Origin: Gonatopus flavifemur
Taxonomy: Eukaryota; Arthropoda; Insecta; Hymenoptera; Dryinidae
Length of the DNA: 64,000 bases
Assembly: GCA_018340375.1 (NCBI GenBank)
Contig: JAFFJZ010000047.1
Location: 558,001 to 622,000 of the forward strand
Direction: 5' to 3'
Shown one piece after another: positions 22,076-37,100 of this stretch (positions are counted from its first letter, which is position 1; each line of letters opens with the position of its first letter). The notes under the pieces were generated by a model. It saw only the letters and a list, made by a program, of their open reading frames with translations, was not told the DNA's origin and ran no database searches. The position numbers and the translations under genes were made by a program.

Positions 22076-23866
22076 TCCCGTAGTGGTCAAAAATCATGTC
22101 TTTTGCACTGCAATTTCTGATTTTGAGGACAATATAACTTCTGTCAAATGCTACTCCGATGGAAAAGAGGAAGCTTCGTGCTTATCAATTGGCAGAGTTT
22201 TTTTTGTAAAAGTGGGTCTAAAAACAAAAATTAAAAATGAAAAAAAAAAACAAAACATCTTAATCGGATCATTGTTCGCAAAATTATGGGCATTCAAAAG
22301 AAAGGAACCGGGTTTTTTAAAATTCATTTCTCGTAAGTGGCTGGAAAACACAAGCTGCAAATTGGTATGGAAGCCTCTCTCAATAGATACGAAAAGACAA
22401 AAAATTATGGAGAGAATCGGGGGGGATGCAAAAGATGAATGGTGTGCGATTTGGCGTGGGACCCCACAACAAACATTTATATACAGAAAAGTAGCATGTA
22501 AAATGAATATGTGCATTCTGTAGTTCAAAACACGATCGCCAAGCTGATCGTCCATTCAAGAAAAAAAAACTTCAATGTCATTCTATTCGCGTCAAGTAAT
22601 ACATCGAAAAATTTTGTTATCAACATTTGATTATAATTGAAACAGAAAACAAATTTATCCCATACATGTATGTACATAAAATTTACAAAATCATGAATAA
22701 ATATTTATGAACACCAACGAAAATGAACAACACACAAAAAAAAAAGAAATTACAGTTCACCATTACAAAAAAATATTTCCAATCGATATCGTATCTACTC
22801 AAATCTCGTTTCTTTGGTTGAACCCGATTTCTATGTTCGGAACATTTTTTTTCTCATCATCTTAAACAAAGTTTTTTCCTAAATTAAAGGCATAGTTTTA
22901 AACTCACAAGAACAACAAAAGGTACTCCAAGTAATGTAGAATATTAAATGGAATTGCAGTTATTTACTGCCGTTATAATTACAATTATTCTAAACGAAGA
23001 ATCTGATTCGATAATCCTGTTTATTCAAAAATTTCTAGAGTTTGATCGCATAGTATCACAATTAGAAGTAACATCGCTCATTTGTATGTATAAATAATAT
23101 GCCAATGTCAATGCATTGATTCAATGATTTTTATATAAAAATAAATAAAAACTTATCTAATTGAACCGATAGCGCGAATATATGATACAAATTTTCGCAC
23201 TAACGTTCTATTAATAGTACATTGTGTACCAAGGAGGTACAGAGCATCTTTCAACGACGAGCGTGATATTTCCAATACGAGTCGTGGGCGCGCGAGCTGA
23301 AGATAAGTAATGAAAACATCGCGCGAGGCGTTAAAGACTCTATCTCCGTGGTGCACACGGTACATTATGTAACAAAGTATGATTTGTAAGTGTTTCGTAT
23401 GCAAGAGGAACGTGCGAGCGCGAGGGACTTTGAACTCCTAGTACAATAGTGAGTACATTTGTTTACACAGTGTGACATCCCCAACACTGATTTTTCCTCA
23501 GTCGCCAAAAACAACGTTTTCATGCGTTGAGACGCGCATGAACACACGGGCAAATCGTACTGCGTTACATAAAAGAATTTTTATGTATCAGAAGCGATGA
23601 TAGCAAATCAAAATAAAATCTATAATAATTTTATGAGGTTTCATAGTTTCTCCTTTTGTGACAATATTGATTATTTGGATACACGTTGAGACGTTCAAAA
23701 ACTGGTTATTACGTTTTTTTTTTGTTTTTCATTTTTCTCTCAAGAAGCAACATCAACTAACGTACAAATTAAATGATTCACAATCAAATTTCCAGCGTCG
23801 TAGATGTACGCATTTGAAAATCAACTACCGCGTCTCACTACCATTTTGTGTGATTTCTATATATAT
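22076..23866. other. No supported gene
   Basis: AT-rich DNA. A 146-codon open frame at 22083-22523 has low-complexity Lys-rich content and no recognisable domain, and its antisense is equally open, so I do not call it. Confidence 0.4.
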
Positions 23867-24578
23867 TAGGGTGCTTCAAAAAACTGTTTTCCTCAAATCT
23901 ATCGTCTCACCCCCAAAAAAGCTTTCTCCTGGTATGAAATGAAAGTTCCCAAAAGCTGAGTTCAATGCGATGAAGTTCAGACGTCGCGCATCCACTTCGA
24001 AGTTTCAATTTTCATGTCTCATCTATATTAATTTTCTGATGGTTCAGAATAATACAGAACATAAGGAGGCTTCAGAGCTAACTATGAACGAACGGGATTA
24101 ATGCTGTTTATACACGAAGAGTTTTAAAATGACCGAATGTTTTGTATTATTCTGAACCATCAGAAAAGGTAGAAAGTGGCTATAATGGACAACGAAAAAC
24201 TAGGGAATAATGATTTTTCACAGTAGTAATTTTTATGTTCTTTTTTTCTGAATTATAGAAATTTCCGTTCAGCCACTTCCCTAAAATGGGCAACAGTATA
24301 TCGCCACTCTTATTTGCAACAGTGCATATGGTGAAATATCGAACTAAAACATCAATAACATCACATTTTATGCTCATATAATTTTCAATAATCCACCGAG
24401 TTCCAGATAGACAAGTATAGATGAGACATGAAAATTGAAACTTCGAAGTGAATGCGCGAGCTTTGAACTTTATCGCATTGGACCTAGCTTTTGGGGACTT
24501 CCATTTCATGCCAGCAGGAAACTTTTTGGGGGATGAGGTAATCGATTTGAGAAAGAAATTGTTTTCTGAAACACCCTA
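23867..24578. mobile_element. Foldback element with TAGGGTG(C/T)TTC ends
   Basis: 712 bp with ~150 bp inverted arms. The left reads TAGGGTGCTTCAAAAAACTG and the right complement TTAGGGTGTTTCAGAAAACA. Both run on through TCAATTTTCATGTCTCATCT. Flanks are (TA)n, so the target duplication is unclear. Confidence 0.75.
24032..24168. mobile_element. MITE nested in the foldback element
   Basis: 137 bp with ends TTTTCTGATGGTTCAGAATA and complement. It is placed off-centre between the arms. Confidence 0.7.
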
Positions 24579-25000
24579 ATATATATCTTGTATACTAATT
24601 ATAAATAACAAAAGTAGTTACGAGCATACGAGAGCGGTAATAGTCAAGATTAATTTTGAACATTCAATTACAGAAATAACGTGGCCTGGAATGTATCTGG
24701 AATCAAACACGAGACACACTCAAACTCAAAAAGACACAGGAAAAAATTGTAGAATATAATACATATGTTCCATTTCTCATTATCGTATATAGCATCTTGC
24801 ATCTTAATTAATATCGATCAAAGAAAGAGATCAGTAACGCAATAAGCGTTCAATAATATCTAATAGTAGGGGACAATCGTATAACCATGATAATAGGTTT
24901 TTCATCTCAGTTAAAGCTTTCCTCCTCTTCTTTCGCGACTGAAGTAATAAATATCATTCAATGGGAGAGTGATTATTATAAGATATTTGATATAATATTA

Positions 25001-25154
25001 TTATGAATTAGTTAGAGCTTCGGCCAACATTTCTTCGAGCCTGAGTATATCAGGAATAGGTTCTCGCCAATATGCAAAATTACTAAATTCGTCCGCTGCG
25101 TCTTGTCTCCAAGCGGGAAACAGATGATCTACGATGAAACTCATATTTGAATAT
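25001..25154 (-). CDS. Lpin: Lipin last coding exon
   Basis: Acceptor TTTACAG, completes a Ser codon, then [15 protein letters not shown]...[11 protein letters not shown] and TAA at 25001-25003. Residues 996-1046. Confidence 0.93.
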
Positions 25155-28100
25155 CTGTAAATAAAATTATCACTTCATTATTCTTGAAAAAAAGACTCGA
25201 GGTAGAGAATTATCGTTTAAATATTTTCAATCAACGAAGAAAGAATGTTGTTATCAAACAGATTTGCCCAAAGCATCTTTTCAAACCCTCTGACTTGTGA
25301 AAATTATCGACACAGAAAAACATGTATTCGTTAGAATATTTGAATTTAAACAGTTCTTATTGCATGAAAAGTAAAAAGCACTTCCGGGTGGTCAATTTCT
25401 TGAAATATGAAAAGGAAAAGAAATGAAAGAATAATTATGGAATTCATGGACATTCGTGATACTCGATACTAAAAAATACAATTGAGTTCTCATCCTAAGA
25501 AGAAAACTCAAAGTGGCAATAGTATTCATTTGACAAAAAACATGCAGGCTTGATGATAAAATATTTTTTTTAAATTCGAAAAGAGGAAGTGAAAAATATT
25601 CAAAATGACATGATGTTTCCACTCAGCCTTTGGAAGATGAATTTATGTTGTTCTTTCGTTTTGAAAATATGATATCATCTAAATGATAATAATAATAATA
25701 GAAAAAAAAGAAAGAAATGATTATTATGAACTGTAATTATTAGCTGTAATTTATTTAAATTATAAACAACTGTGATTATGATACCTTTGGAAAAAGAAAA
25801 TTATAAACACCGCTTGAAAACCGCATGAAAACCCATAGGAGCAGATGAACACAGATTGACTTTCTATGCGATATTGACACTTTTAATCGATTTCTATCGT
25901 TTCCTTTTACCAAAGAACAACTTTAAAACAGTACGTTCCCTGATTGTCAATTCCAGTTCTTTGATTATTCTAAACCATGACAAAATTCCAATGAAATGAA
26001 ATTTATATATGGGACATTCCAATGCCAAGATAATTGAATTAATGATCCGAAAGCAATAGCGGAAGCGTCAAAGACAAAAAGCCACTGTTTACCAACTTAA
26101 TGCTTACCCTATATAAATCATAAGAAGGTAGGTAATGGTTGCACAACCAGATTTCTTGATACGTAAATGGTATAAAATTGTCAAATTTAAAAAAAACTAT
26201 CGAATACAATTATGAATAGAAAAATATTTCTTTCATCTTCTCTAGAAATATCATTTATTGTCACATAGAATTTATCTAAATGGAGTATGATTTTGCCAAT
26301 TATCAGCTGACTTCTGCGTTGGGTAGGGGCGGGAACAACTCATTGACGATATTGCACTGACACGCATAACTGTAATCATAGAAATAACCCACCTATTTAC
26401 ACCATATGAAAAATATCTTCCTGATAGTCATCTCCATTTCCTAATGATATCATTGTGTTATTCGATTAATAAATGAGAATGTATTCTATACAGAAACATA
26501 ATAGTTCACGTCAAAGAGAGAAGTATCGAAAGAAGTAAAAAACCACTCCAACAATGATAGCAAAAAAGCGATAGGTTATAAAAGAAATTAAAAAAAGTTA
26601 GTAAGAAAAAAAATACACCTATTATTACTCATCAAAAATTTCCAGACTGGTTTCGAAATATGATATTCTAAAAATACGACAATTTTGAAATTTTCAATTA
26701 TTTTATAAAAATAATATACACACAACATTCAATGTTATTTTCAACTCCAATCATGCAGAGTTGCATATAAATGCATATATGCCGTGCATAGAAGGTAAGT
26801 TAATTGTACAGCACAAAATGTTAACGATCATATGTTGAATCCTATTACTACTATTACAATTCAAATTCAAGATCTTTGCTGAAAAAGCAAGTAAATCAAT
26901 ACTTACGAGGATTGGAAAGTTTGAGTTAACTCGTGTTTCAGCTCCCCACGATGATTAATGGTAAAAATGCGCATTATTGGAATGCCCACCGCCCGATACG
27001 CCCAAACGTCCTGTAAATAATTCCACGTATATAAATATTTCATTAACGCTAATGGGTTATTGCATAACTTGGAATGATAATCACGTTGATTCGATTTCCG
27101 TATCCCGCATAAAACGGCTGTGATCCTTCTGGGAAGAGGGCTTGGATATCGGTGAGACATGATATTTTAAATTCTTCGGGTTTCTTTTCAATTACTTCGC
27201 GATGGAACGCAGAGATCAAACTGGTAGGATTTAGAAGCAAAGGTCCTTCGGGGAGAGACAAATCCCCTTGACGGATGCTCTTCAGATACTCTCTTGTCAC
27301 TTTTGCCTGACCAATGGCTCTTGCCGAAAGATACAACAATTTATAACCATTGTTTTTTATTTTAGTAAACAACTGAGCGACTCCTGATTGTGCCCAATCT
27401 TTGCCGACTATAGGTAAAATATGGCCCAATACATCGGATTTCGTTATAGTTCCGTCTATATCGGAAATTACTATTTTGTCATCCCATCGCCATTTGTAGA
27501 TATGACATTTACATCTGGTGGTACCTTGATAGGCGGTTGTGACACTGAAAACCACCTCATTTGGACCGTTCTTCAACTCCAAACTCGCCTAAAATAATTG
27601 AAAAATTTAGTTGCGAAAATATGATATTTATGTAATACTTTGTAACTCCAGTTATATTTGTCAGGATGGAACAAGAAGTGAGTGATTCTTTTCACCAAAA
27701 ATTGATTTTTTTGTCCGTATTCCTGCACCGTCATTAAGTAATCGCTCTGATGAGGAGTGACTCAATTATAAATAACAATTATAATCATGGTGACCATAAC
27801 AGTTGATAACTTTGTCCGTTCTAATGTGTTTTGAGTTGCCCCAACCTGTACCAAACCAATCAATTCGTTTTCAAAACTAGAAGAGTGAATCAGAAATATT
27901 TAGAACAGGTTGGAGCAACTCGGAACACGTTAGAACGAACACAGCTAATGACTGCTCTAGGGACAAGATGTTCACAACTATAACACCCAAGTGAAGCAAC
28001 TTGTTCGAGGTTTTTTTGATCAGTTTTTCACCCGATTTCTTCCCACTGGGAGGCCAATTCCCAAGTAACACTAATTTACGAAGAACGTTCTATGGATGTG

Positions 28101-31100
28101 CATAAGATGTCAAGAGACGATTTCTCTAATATCATTGTTTATAATAATGTGACAGCTGAACAAATTTTTTTCAAAATAAAGTAAATACGTTTCCTCCAAT
28201 GATTTTTCCCGTAGAATTGATTGGCACCCTCGGTTTTCCGCAATTCGAAAGTTTTAGCTAATTTGTTCAATTGCAAACAATTTTTGCAATAACCATTCAA
28301 ATCGTCAAACAAAAAAACACGTATATCTTATTTTTCGCCAATGCAATCAATGTCGCAAATAGTTTGGCGCTATCTGCGTTGTACTAGCCATGGGACTTAA
28401 TGAGTTCATACTGATTTGATTTTGCGATACACTTTTGGCGTAGACAGAGAAGATAACAAAACATTAGAAATTACAAACTGATTTTAATTCGAATGAAAAT
28501 TGATTCAATGTACTCACTGATTGTTTTAAGTGAAGAGATTGGTTTGAATTTTAATTTCATTTCGTCGCGAGGAAAAATCATTTAAAACTGATATAACAAA
28601 ACCTTTGCACGGGTCACAAAAGAACGAATGAGTATTGATCACAAGAGATGTTTTTAATGATTCCGAAGTTGAAATGTTTTACGAATGATTTCAAATTGAA
28701 AAAGTGTCTTTTCTGGCAAGATGCCTCTGTATATAAGGGTTTTCCCTCTCTATAGATTTTTCCCTTGGAAAGCGCATATCTGTTCTCCGTTTCTACATCC
28801 GTTCGTTTGGGAAGCTTTACGCCTGGATCGAGAATCGATTGTCGATATACGCACCCTCGGTTTTTTATGTATTCGACTGCATCAAAGGATCTTTATGCGA
28901 GAGAGAGAGAGAGATATAAATATATGTTGTTTCTATTTCCTATCGAATTATGAATGAAATCCGATTTATTAATCAATAGGGATAGGAACTTTCTGCTTTT
29001 TTGAAGAGCGATTTATGCTTGCTAAATTCAGTAATTTATGCTTCAATTATGCTCTTTGTTTTACAAAATTATGCTCATATATGCTACTAAATTTTTTTAT
29101 TTATATCTCCTTAATTTTAAATTACTTATGTAAGTCAATGTGACTAAAATTCCCTCAAACGATAGATTTTGAGCCTTTGAACATAGGTTATTCAGAGTTG
29201 AGGAACTAAAATATGAAGTTTTATCATTTCAGTAGATTTGAAAGTGGATAATCTGAAACTAAAATCCACATAAATGAATCATGACCACTGTTTGTGCTAC
29301 TCACGCTTTTCTACACTTTCAGGGGAGCTGGGAGAATGAACTTGAAGATAAATGATGATGATGATTATCAGTGTACTCATCACTGATAATTAAACATCGG
29401 ATTATACGCAAATTTTCATTTTTATTTCTTACTCTCATTCAATACTTGATAATTCATCTCATTTTTTGGTTTAAGTACATTATACAATTCCGTACAGTCA
29501 TGATTTCTAAAATATTCAATAGTCAAATTCATTGAGCACCCAAAGATACCACAAATCGCGCCAAGTATTTTGGACTCACCGTTTTTAATTATAGAAACAA
29601 ATTTATTGTTTTGCAGTGGAAAATTATGGTGAATTCATAAACAAATATCCGCCTTCGACTTCATTCTCATCTGATGTTGATTAGGTTTATTTTTGAGTAC
29701 TCAGAAAGAGTTCCAATTTAATGAATTGCTGCACCATTTTCATAGCACTCCACTAATCCTGAGAAAAATTTGATGTTTTTTTGTTCAAAATTTATTGACA
29801 TCTTATCAAATTTAAAAAACTTTCAATCACTGCGAATAAAAATATTGCTATGATACATGGAAGTAGAACTATTCATGAGTATTTGAAGAGAACATACATC
29901 GATATAAAAATTGAGTTGACAGTGGATTTTCATCTATAAATTTAGCTGAATTCTCCTTTGTGGTTTGGTGCAAGTTGGAGTAACTTACAGCACGTAGAAC
30001 GAACGAACCTAATGAGTTATTGAACATTTCATGAAATTGGAAAGAAAATTGGAATTTGCGTATCATCCGATGTCAATTGATAATGATTATTACTCTTTCA
30101 TTTGTATGGAAGTATTATGGGATAAAATCGCTTAGGATCATTATTATGAATGGTTCATTAAAACTGTTTATTATGTATTGTTTTTCACATCATATAAATA
30201 ACACAAAGATCTTGAGAATTCTCAAGATCAGGAACTACTCAATTATTTTTATTCATATTCATTCAAATATAAATTTCTACGTTCGAATTTTCTTGATGCC
30301 AACATAAAAACGAATCTGTTTACAAAGAATTAATGAAATAACTTGACTTTGTTATTATTGAACTCACATTCATCAAAATTACAATTATTATCAATAAATT
30401 CAGAGTGATCTTCATGATAGGCACCACCATCTCCAAAATACAAGCACGTCATAATTTTTGCGTTACCTTCAAGAAGTCGACAACGCTTAGAACATACAAT
30501 ATCATTGTATGCAGAGAATCCCCGTTCAACATCAGTATTAGAAGATGGTATATGTAAAGCTTGGAGACAAGCAATACTGAAATCTGGATGTTCAGCTCTC
30601 ATACTTAGAATAACATCCGCTATTACACAATGATTTTTTTCATTTAATGTTCGTTCATTTTGCTTTTTTGACACATCATAAACACGATACACTAATATAG
30701 AGTGGAGAACAACCAAATTTGAAGTTGGAATACCTCTAAAGACATACAGATGTTCCTTATATTTAGAAACATACTCTGAAACTTCAGAGGGTTCTTGAGA
30801 CTTCAGAGACAACATTTTTGAAGGTGAAAATAAGGCTTCACAGGCTCCAAACAACTTTTCGCCTTGATCATCCGCTAGAAATGTTTTTATCAATTTTTGA
30901 CATCTGTCCTCTAAATTTCTTCGCTTGTTCCGGTTTTCTACTGTTTCAATACATTCTTTGGTAGAATTATTGAGTACAAGTCTTACATTGAATGTGTTCT
31001 AATGATGGATTAACAAGCTCCTTCAATAATCTGACACAAAGATTCATGTACGGTGCACTATCTGAAGACACTGCTATAACATTTTCGAACTTAATTCCAT

Positions 31101-34100
31101 ATTTGTTTAGTGTCTGAAAGGGGAAGTAAACATAAACTATGTATATACACAGATAGATAGATTGAACCGAAGCAATTATACCATAAGTTTCCCAAATTAT
31201 GAAAAAAAATTCAACATATTACGATACTGTCTAAGAAAACTTTCACAATATTTTTAAAATGCTTGGTCACGCAGCTTGGTCACGTGACTACATTTCGCAC
31301 CAATATGTGTAAGCGCTCTTGTCGGTAAGCGGTTCACCGATAATAGTGCTCACATGTGTGAGTGCGAAATGTGGTCACGTGACCAAGCTGCGATTTCCCA
31401 GCTCGACGAATATTGCAACACTGCTTTCATCCATTCGATTAGTAACAAAAGCCACGATTCGATCAGGATACAGGGATGGATTGAATTCAACAAATAATCG
31501 CTTTTATTACGAGATGAATGAGCGAATGAATGAATGAATTAGATATTTTTGAAGCATGAACTACTGAAGCGAGCAGTGCCCATGATTTTACAGAATTTTC
31601 AAGAAAATTTTCCTGGGGAATTACTCCAAACAAACCTGAAATTCTCAGAGAATAGTTTCACTTATTGCAGCACAGAGTCCAAATTTTGAGAAAAACTTTT
31701 TCAATTTTGAAACGAAGCTGTTCAACGAAATTTCAGAAAAAAAATTTTTTCAATGGTTTTGGGAAAAAAATTTGTGGGAAATTTGAAATTCGCGATTTTT
31801 TAGACGATTATGCGGCATATATGCTGAAACTTTCATATGCTGCTTCGAGTGAAAAATTATGCTCCTTTAACCTTGCAAATTTCGGGCTTATTTCAATTGA
31901 GCAGTTCAATAAAGCTTAAATCGCATCATCTGAATTTATGCTTTCATGCTCCTAGCATCAAGTTCCTATCCCTATTGATCAAGGTTGAATTATTAAGGTC
32001 TAATTTATTGAATGGTTTTTGTTTTCAGGTTTTCAATAAAAAAATTATTAAAAATATGAAATCGGTGGATTTTATCACTAATTTGATAATATAGTCGAAG
32101 TTGAAAGCTGTTGGCAAACTATTGGGATTCTAACTTCCTCAAATTTGATTTTTGTTTGGATTTTTAATTACTTGCTATCAACTAATTTATTAGTTAATCT
32201 TTGGTTTTGACTATGAATAGCTTTCAAATTCTGACTCCACGTGTTGTTTCTTCCAGAGAATGAAAATTTGTTTATTAGTTAGTTATAAGATTTGTTGAAT
32301 TCTGAATTTTTATAATGTTCAAGCATTGTTTGTATCGAATGATTGTTATTTGTATGCTCTGAACGTGAGCATGTGTGTGCATATACTTATTTCCTTTTGT
32401 ATATTTTTCAGCTTTGTTTCCCGTCATTTTTGAAAAATAAGATTTCTCCTACATCTGTTCTTGTGGAGGTTTATTTATGATTAGGGATTTGGTAATTTTT
32501 CCTATGTATTTCCATCGTTGCCATTTCATTAGCGAGAATTCATTTCAAACTCGATTTCATATTCATTTACTATGAGCTACCTGATTCATTCTTGGTTATA
32601 ATAACGTCGTATACTTTTATTATGGGGATGCACCTGTCCTCAATTTAAAGGTCTGTATAGCATAAAATTGGCATTGGTTGAAATTTTATATAGAATTGAG
32701 ATCGGGTGTTGGAAATTTATTCTCGTTCAAAAAATGATTGGCAACGTTGGTTGTGAGTGTTTGTTTTTATGAGTGTACCTTTTTTTTGTATGCATTCCTC
32801 AACGGTAAGTTATCCGACATCTGTTCGCCAAAAGTTTCCTTCATCGGGAACAGTTTCGGATATCTGCCGTTGTTTGAGTATAGATAAAAAAAAGGTTACT
32901 CATAGTGACACATGTACGCGAACAGATCTCGGGAGAGTATTTTCCAAGATCTGCAATGCTTCAAATTATAGAATTTTTTATGACCTAGGTATGTATTCAT
33001 TATACGCACATACGTGTATATATTCGATTCTTTATATAAGTATCAGGGAAGGGATCGATATAAGGTATTTGATTTGATTGAAGAAGGGGGAAGGGAAGGG
33101 AAAAACAATTTGTAAAAAGACGTGGTTACGTCACACAATCTCTGGTCTAACTGCAACAGGTAGAGGTTCTATCCGTATCTGGCGGCGCCTATCCGTAATG
33201 AGTTTCCTAACTTTATCCGCCATCAAATGAGGCTGCTTTCAATCTGTATCTTCCATTCACGAAACTTTCGGTTTGTAACGGCCATCTTCCCTTCAACTGA
33301 ATGTGATCCTAGACAACATTTATGGAAGGTGTATAGAACGTAGGAGAGGTTTTCTGAAAGCTCAGAAAACGTTCCGGAGACACATTTTGCTGTCAGGGAT
33401 TGGAATTACAAGTGAACACGCTAATAGTTTTCAACAGTTTTGTATCCGGCCGAAACCTAATGGTTTTCATGAGTAATTGTATTGACGATTCTTGACCGTG
33501 CATTCTTCCCTAACCACATGAGCAAGAAGTACAAGTGAAGTGAGTAACTAATTTTTTCTATTGGCCCTGTATTCGTGTCAAGGCTAACAGTTCTTATCAG
33601 TAATCTCAGTCACGGTTGAAACTCTTCCTATCGAACGAAGTGAAAGAATTAGGAAGGAGTTTCCTATTGATTTTGATTCCATAAATGCACGGAGAAAAAT
33701 TATAATGTAAATTTAACATCAGTGCATAGATAAAACTTCAAATGTAATTTCTACATTAATTTTGATGAAACTCACATGATACGTACATGATCATTGCTTT
33801 GGAAGATTGTAAAAATTACGCCAATCCAAAAATATATTTATTATGATATTATTGACCACGAACAATGTAAATTTTCCATTACACTCGACTGAATCTACTT
33901 TTCACGAACGTGATGCCATAAGGCATGCTCAACCACATTTCCACCTATTCAATTCTACAGCAATCCAATGTACATTCAACAAGTACAGTTGCTAATGTTA
34001 CTCATGCTTTTTTGAATGATAATCTGATTTATTTCCCAGGAATTTTATTCTCATTCTCAAATATACAGTTACCGCAATCTGATGTGTATTCAACAATTGC

Positions 34101-37100
34101 TTCTGCAAAAACTACTCGCCTGTGTTGGTAATACTACTGAGAAGCTTTGTAACACTCCTTTTAGTTCAAAATGATTAAAATCGCGTCACAAAGATGGCGC
34201 AAACAGTTTCAACAGTTTTCCGCGAGTATCAGTTTGTTCCTACATTTGATATATATTAAAAACTTGAATCTTCACCCATAGCGTACGGTTAGTGATAATG
34301 ATAGAATAAGGCGACATAACATTGTATTGTATCTTATTGTAATATGTAATATGTAAGATGTAAGATAATTCAAGCTGAGTGATTAAAGTTCATTTCACTG
34401 CTCAGAACTGCATTTGTATATTGTCTCATTGCAAATTCAACAAAAAACACAACAGCAAGAACTAATTGGGAAGATACAATTTTTTTTATTTCAATTGTCA
34501 GTGAAAATTCATAAAAATACGGCGCAAATAATGTAAAATTTTAATCACTTAAATTTTATCCCCATCTTTGTGGCTTTTGGAAAATTAACAAAAATTGTTG
34601 TAGTTATTATCGTAGTTCTCGCGTATGCATAAAATATATGAATGAGCAATTGAAATTTTATTCAAAAATCCTAACATGTATTTTACATCAGACTGATGTA
34701 CAAATTTCATAAGTTTGAAGTAAATATCGCTTGTCATACTGTTTATATTTCATTCATCACGACAATAGAATTTACATTTGATGTATGTGATAGTTATGAA
34801 GTGCGTATGTTAAAATTACATCAGATTGCGGTAGAATTGCGACGTTTTCAATTTACAGCAAACATGATGTAGAATTTCCACCGCAGAAATGCTATGCCTA
34901 TATTTGCATGTGGATTTTGTCCAATTCATCGCAATTGCTGTATCTGCTACCCCAAATTTTTCTCCGTGTGCAACAGAATGAATCATTTAGTGACCAAGTA
35001 CTATTCGAGCAGAAGTTCCTATTCGGCAAGTCCTACAGTAGCCTGGCTCGGTCCGGCTGTGAAAAGGAATGCCCCATATGGGACGTTATATCCGGCCCTG
35101 ATCCAACCCCTTGATTGGGGACTGACGCAGGTCATTCGAACCAGGTCCGAATGTGGCTAAACTAATTCGCGTCCTGATAAGCAGAGCCTCACTCAGTCTC
35201 ATTCGGCCTTGATAAGTTGTCCTGCTAGAGCCGGGTGCAGATAATTTTGATTGAGTCTGGATGTGACTAACCCGATTCCCGCTCCAATAAGAAAAATCAC
35301 ATCCAACCTAATTCGGGCCTGTTCAGCTCACCTGACAAGGCCCAAATAGGGGGAATCGTTACACAATTCGTCAGAGAGGAACCTTATTGCGGTCTTAACA
35401 AGGCGAGCTTTTTGAAATCTGATCCGGCCTGTATCAGTTTTCCTGATTGGAACCGGATGCAAATAATATCAATTATGTTTAGATGTGACTAACTTTCTCT
35501 ACCCTAACAAGGGAACTTCAAATGGATACGAGCGAATTTGTTCTACATGTTCCTTGGATTATATAAATTGCAATCCTGGTTCCGGTCACATACAGCGAAA
35601 AAAGAACTTACGGTTGAGAGAGTCTGCTTCACCACTCGGAATTGCAGATTGAAACCTGTGCGGCGAAGTGCAGATACATACAGTCAGCCTGTAAATCGCA
35701 TATAGTAGTTTCAACCGTGAATGGAATTATTGTCAAAAACCATTCGCTTTTGGACAAATATAGGGCCGCTAGAAACAGGTAGTGTGGGCACTTGTGATTT
35801 CCGTCACATGTGGTCAGAGAAAAATTTACGGTTTAAGAACAGTCATTCTCGCAACTCGGAATCACGGATTGAAACCAGAGCTGTGAAATGCAGATACAAC
35901 ACAGCGTATGAATACGGTTTATGTATTCATGCGTTATTTCATTTTGTTACAGTCAGGCTTTCAATTACAGACAAAAGCGGATTGAAATGTAATTAAGATT
36001 ATTCATAGAAACCATTAGGCTTCAGCCGGATACAAAGCTGTTAGGAACTGTGAGTATGTTCACTCATAATTCCAATCACATTCGGTTGGAGAATATTACC
36101 GTTACAGACCGTCAGATGCATCATTTGAAAATACGGATTGACACCAGCCTCGTCTGATGGCAGATACATTTTATATGCATACCGTTCATATATATTCACC
36201 CATTATTGCAGATTGATTCAGTTAGGAAACTCATTACGGATAGATGCCGTCAGATACGGATAGAATTTGCAACTGCGATCCGGCCGTGTAGTGAGTCCAG
36301 AGAGGAATCCGTTATATACAGTTCGACTCTCAACTTAATACGGGTTTTCCGTGAGTGCCGTTTTCATCCGTCATTTGATATATATACATCGTTCGATCTT
36401 ACATCTGCAGTGTGCGAATCGCGAGTGATTGTGAATTTGGCATATAAAATGCTGGCATTCCTTCAAAAAGTTGTAGTTTCAGTAGCATTCACCATAATTC
36501 TATAGCTCTTCATGATCTAGAGCAATAGTCCCATTCATATTGACAAAAAAAACGGATTTTGAAAAAATGAAATGCCAAGTTCTACATTGGTATGGTAGCA
36601 TTCCAGCAGGGAAAGGCTTGGAATAATCGAAACCTTCGAGTTCTAGGATGGTGGATACGCGAGGAAGTTGGAAGTGGAGAGTTCCAATGATTAAAAACGG
36701 GAGAATAATTTTTTTCAGTATTTATGCGAATGATATGCTAGATTCCACAAAAATCTCTCAGCATTGCGAGAGGATTTTGCGGTAAAGATCATCATCTCCG
36801 AATTTTGGGATACTGTACATGCAAGAAAGTTGTGAATGCAGAGTTCCAATGTTGAAGAGGGTCGCTTTTAATTTCCTTTCAGGGAAGACGAAGTATGGGC
36901 ATCACGCGAGTTTGCAGGAAATTTTAGGATATAAACAATCAGAATTTTGTTACAGCCACGAAGTAAGATTAGGGAGGAGAACAATCTTCGTACAACTAAC
37001 CTGGCACATTGTTTTGGGAAATAATACAAGTCAAATATCACTACTCGTGGCGCTGTTGTTTCAGGTAATACGACGAAAATATATACACGGAAAAAATAAT

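Larger units (their letters stand above)
28977..31974. mobile_element. hAT transposon with decayed transposase
   Basis: 2,998 bp with ends TAGGGATAGGAACTT and complement, flanked by 8 bp TTAATCAA (28969-28976) and TTGATCAA (31975-31982), one mismatch. It carries a transposase gene on the minus strand (30330-31113) and a nested small MITE. It interrupts copy A of another repeat. Confidence 0.88.

Noticed and set aside
22083..22523. 146-codon open frame
   Set aside because: Lys-rich low-complexity translation, open antisense frame and no domain, in AT-rich non-coding DNA.
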